A DNA stretch of 64,000 bases from Lachnospiraceae bacterium. GTDB taxonomy: Bacteria > Bacillota > Clostridia > Lachnospirales > Lachnospiraceae. This document shows, one piece after another, positions 62,424 to 64,000 of the stretch. Both the position numbers and the translations under genes were made by a program. The notes below the pieces were generated by a model. The model made no database searches and was not told the DNA's origin. It saw nothing but the letters and a program-made list of their open reading frames with translations. The DNA lies in contig JAFSYI010000031.1 of assembly GCA_017450065.1 (NCBI GenBank), positions 1-64,000 on the forward strand, in the 5' to 3' direction. The stretch's first letter is position 1. Each line of letters opens with the position of its first letter.

Positions 62424-63077
62424 TTACCGGACCCTTTCCTGTTTTATGATATATTTACATATGGGATTTCCCATAGATGAAAACCTCTCCTCGTATTCGG
62501 TCATGATATTTCCGTTTGACATTTCCTCATCGTTGTGAAGATCATAGGTATGTCTTAAAACCTCCCATCCTGCAACAGGTACCTGTGTGAGAGCATAATC
62601 AAAAAGCTCTCTGTTATCGGTCTTAAACTCCAGTAATCCATCCTGTTTAAGAAAGTGAGTATATTTATCAAGAAAGTTCTCTGACATTAAACGTCTCCTG
62701 GCATGCCTGTCCTTGGGCCAGGGATCCGAAAAATTAAGATATATACGGGCAACTTCATCTTTATCAAAAGATTCCGTGATATATTCCGCATCCATTCTTA
62801 TAAAAACCAGATTCGGAAGTTCATTTGCTTCCATTTTCTGTATTGCCCTTAAAAGAACACTTGAATATTTCTCAATTCCTATATAATTAATATCGGGATT
62901 ACCGGAAGCCAGTTCCATTATAAATCTTCCCTTTCCCATCCCGATCTCTATATGTATGGGGTTATCGTTCCCAAATATATCCCGGTTCCAGCATCCTTTA
63001 AATTTTTCGGGTTCATGGATTACATATCTGTTTTCTGCTATTATTTCTTTGGATCCGGTTATATTTCTTAATCTCAT
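62424..63077 (-). CDS. trmB: tRNA (guanine-N7-)-methyltransferase
   Basis: TrmB methylates G46 in the tRNA variable loop with SAM. The 217-residue class I methyltransferase has HIEIGMGKGRFIMELASGNP (about 40-59, SAM-binding), NYIGIEKYSSVLLRAIQKM and the characteristic YLNFSDPWPKDRHARRRLMS (about 115-140). The C-terminal LEFKTDNRELFDYALTQV and YEERFSSMGNPICKYIIKQ are also typical. Length and motifs are standard. It precedes the acyltransferase gene with a 3-base gap. Confidence 0.95.
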   Translation of the reverse strand: MRLRNITGSKEIIAENRYVIHEPEKFKGCWNRDIFGNDNPIHIEIGMGKGRFIMELASGNPDINYIGIEKYSSVLLRAIQKMEANELPNLVFIRMDAEYITESFDKDEVARIYLNFSDPWPKDRHARRRLMSENFLDKYTHFLKQDGLLEFKTDNRELFDYALTQVPVAGWEVLRHTYDLHNDEEMSNGNIMTEYEERFSSMGNPICKYIIKQERVR

Positions 63078-63210
63078 ATAAAACTCCCTGTCTTATATTG
63101 TTTTTTACGAATGTGGCATTGATTCTATCATATTTTACCTGCTTTGAGAATACCGGACAGATAACAAACGAAAAACCAGCTTAACCTGTTTCCAATACTT
63201 AAACACTTTA

Positions 63211-63239
63211 TTGGCATTTTGGCGTAATTATTGTATGAT
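63211..63239 (+). promoter_or_regulatory. Promoter of the second D,D-carboxypeptidase gene
   Basis: TTGGCA-N17-TATGAT, each hexamer one base from consensus, lies about 45 bases upstream of the ATG at 63283. Confidence 0.6.
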
Positions 63240-63282
63240 ATAAGAACAGATAATAAAAGAAAATGTGGAACAGTAATAATCT

Positions 63283-64000
63283 ATGAAACCGTCTAAACAA
63301 TTTTCCGCAATTATCATATTGATCTTATGCATTCTTAACATAAGCACCCCGGTATATGCTGTTAACACAAGACCCACGGCAGAACAAAAAGCCGCTGCTG
63401 AGGAGCGTATGTTTGAACCGGTTGAAAGCAACGAATGGCACGGATGGCCTGAGGGTCCCTTAATAGGAGCCGAGGGTGCTGTGCTTATGGACTTTAATTC
63501 AGGCGCAATTCTGTATTCCAAAAACATTCATGAACAGTTATACCCTGCCAGTACCACAAAGATGATGACTGCTCTTTTGACCATTGAGAATACCACAATG
63601 GATGAAATCGTTACCTTTTCTCATGAGGCCATTTTCAATGTTGATTCGGACAGCAGCCGAATAGGTATTGATGAGGGTGAACAGCTTACTGTTGAGCAAT
63701 GCCTGTACGGACTTATGCTCGGCTCCGCAAATGAGGTGGCATATGCGCTGGCAGAACATGTTGCCGGCAGTCTTGATGCTTTCGTTGATATGATGAATGA
63801 ACGCGCACTTGCTCTTGGCTGTAACAATACACATTTCGTAAATGCCAACGGTCTTCCGGATGAAAACCATTACACAAGCCCCTATGATCTTGCTCTTATA
63901 GCAAGAGAATGTTATAAAAATGAAGCATTTGCAAATATTTCCGGGACAAGAACCTACACAATATCCTCAACAAACATTCAGTCAGAAGAACGTATAATGG
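63283..64000 (+). CDS. D-alanyl-D-alanine carboxypeptidase (DacF type), 3' end cut by the window
   Basis: From the ATG the protein reads MKPSKQFSAIIILILCILNI with a signal peptide likely cut near PVYA. The S11 peptidase domain has the active-site SxxK in YPASTTKMM (Ser90, Lys93) and the second motif in MLGSANEVAYAL, with SAN instead of SGN. The KTG motif lies beyond the window. It would trim D-Ala from peptidoglycan stem peptides outside the membrane. The gene runs off the right edge after about 239 codons. A good promoter lies just upstream. Confidence 0.9.
   Translation, partial: MKPSKQFSAIIILILCILNISTPVYAVNTRPTAEQKAAAEERMFEPVESNEWHGWPEGPLIGAEGAVLMDFNSGAILYSKNIHEQLYPASTTKMMTALLTIENTTMDEIVTFSHEAIFNVDSDSSRIGIDEGEQLTVEQCLYGLMLGSANEVAYALAEHVAGSLDAFVDMMNERALALGCNNTHFVNANGLPDENHYTSPYDLALIARECYKNEAFANISGTRTYTISSTNIQSEERIM

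Overview
This window comes from a low-to-moderate G+C Gram-positive anaerobe, most likely a Lachnospiraceae bacterium of the Butyrivibrio/Roseburia kind. The reasons are strong AGGAGG-type ribosome binding sites, the GuaA and Bcp sequence style, a class II eukaryote/archaeal-type ProS, a PyrD/PyrK type 1B dihydroorotate dehydrogenase, and many cytoplasmic plant-polysaccharide enzymes. The genus cannot be settled from the sequence alone.

Layout. (1) Bases 1-about 5700 are the integrase end of an integrated mobile element. It holds the last codons of hsdM, a half-length hsdS, a small membrane protein, and a leftward operon of excisionase-like HTH, tyrosine integrase, MobC-like protein, ParA, ParB and a RepA_N-type initiator. 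repA carries eight iteron-like ACCGGT boxes, mostly on an exact 17-base pitch, inside its own reading frame. The element abuts the 3' end of guaA, a known integration target. (2) 5737-10552: guaA and the trkA-trkH potassium uptake pair. (3) 10671-19779: envelope and housekeeping genes (NlpC/P60 hydrolase, asnS, an FKBP/trigger-factor-like lipoprotein, galU, a DUF1934 protein, a GntR regulator, ispE). (4) 19995-26172: the pyrC-pyrK-pyrD operon on the minus strand and deoC-plsC-proA on the plus strand. (5) 26214-37624: an oxidoreductase/glycosidase region with an aldo/keto reductase, a GH10 enzyme, an Fe-alcohol dehydrogenase, two AraC regulators, a Gfo/Idh oxidoreductase, ddl, a MATE exporter, a GH113-like enzyme and a degenerate ABC ATPase. 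(6) 37663-52535: a radical SAM protein, a P1 peptidase, an ABC exporter, a GDSL hydrolase, a bcp remnant, a SIMPL protein, an HTH/membrane pair, trmO, a membrane-anchored MurF-like ligase with an alpha/beta hydrolase, a GH9-like lipoprotein, a polytopic membrane protein and a PEGA protein. (7) 52587-64000: RNA and translation genes (cca, dus, proS, a pseudouridine synthase, a SpoU methyltransferase, trmB), ackA, an acyltransferase and two D,D-carboxypeptidases, the second cut by the window edge.

How the genes work together. Envelope building recurs: ddl makes D-Ala-D-Ala, the MurF-like enzyme belongs to the family that joins it to the UDP-MurNAc peptide, D,D-carboxypeptidases and the NlpC hydrolase trim peptidoglycan, and galU supplies UDP-glucose. 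The xylanase-like and mannanase-like enzymes lack signal peptides, so they probably act on imported oligosaccharides, next to AraC regulators that could sense sugars. Most genes run on the minus strand.

The most interesting points are the intragenic iterons in repA, a bipartite leader motif shared by the NlpC/P60 and SIMPL genes (with a third partial copy at the PEGA gene), a 12-base GntR-type operator candidate at two promoters, and an internally deleted peroxiredoxin gene. No CRISPR array, rRNA, tRNA or insertion sequence was seen.
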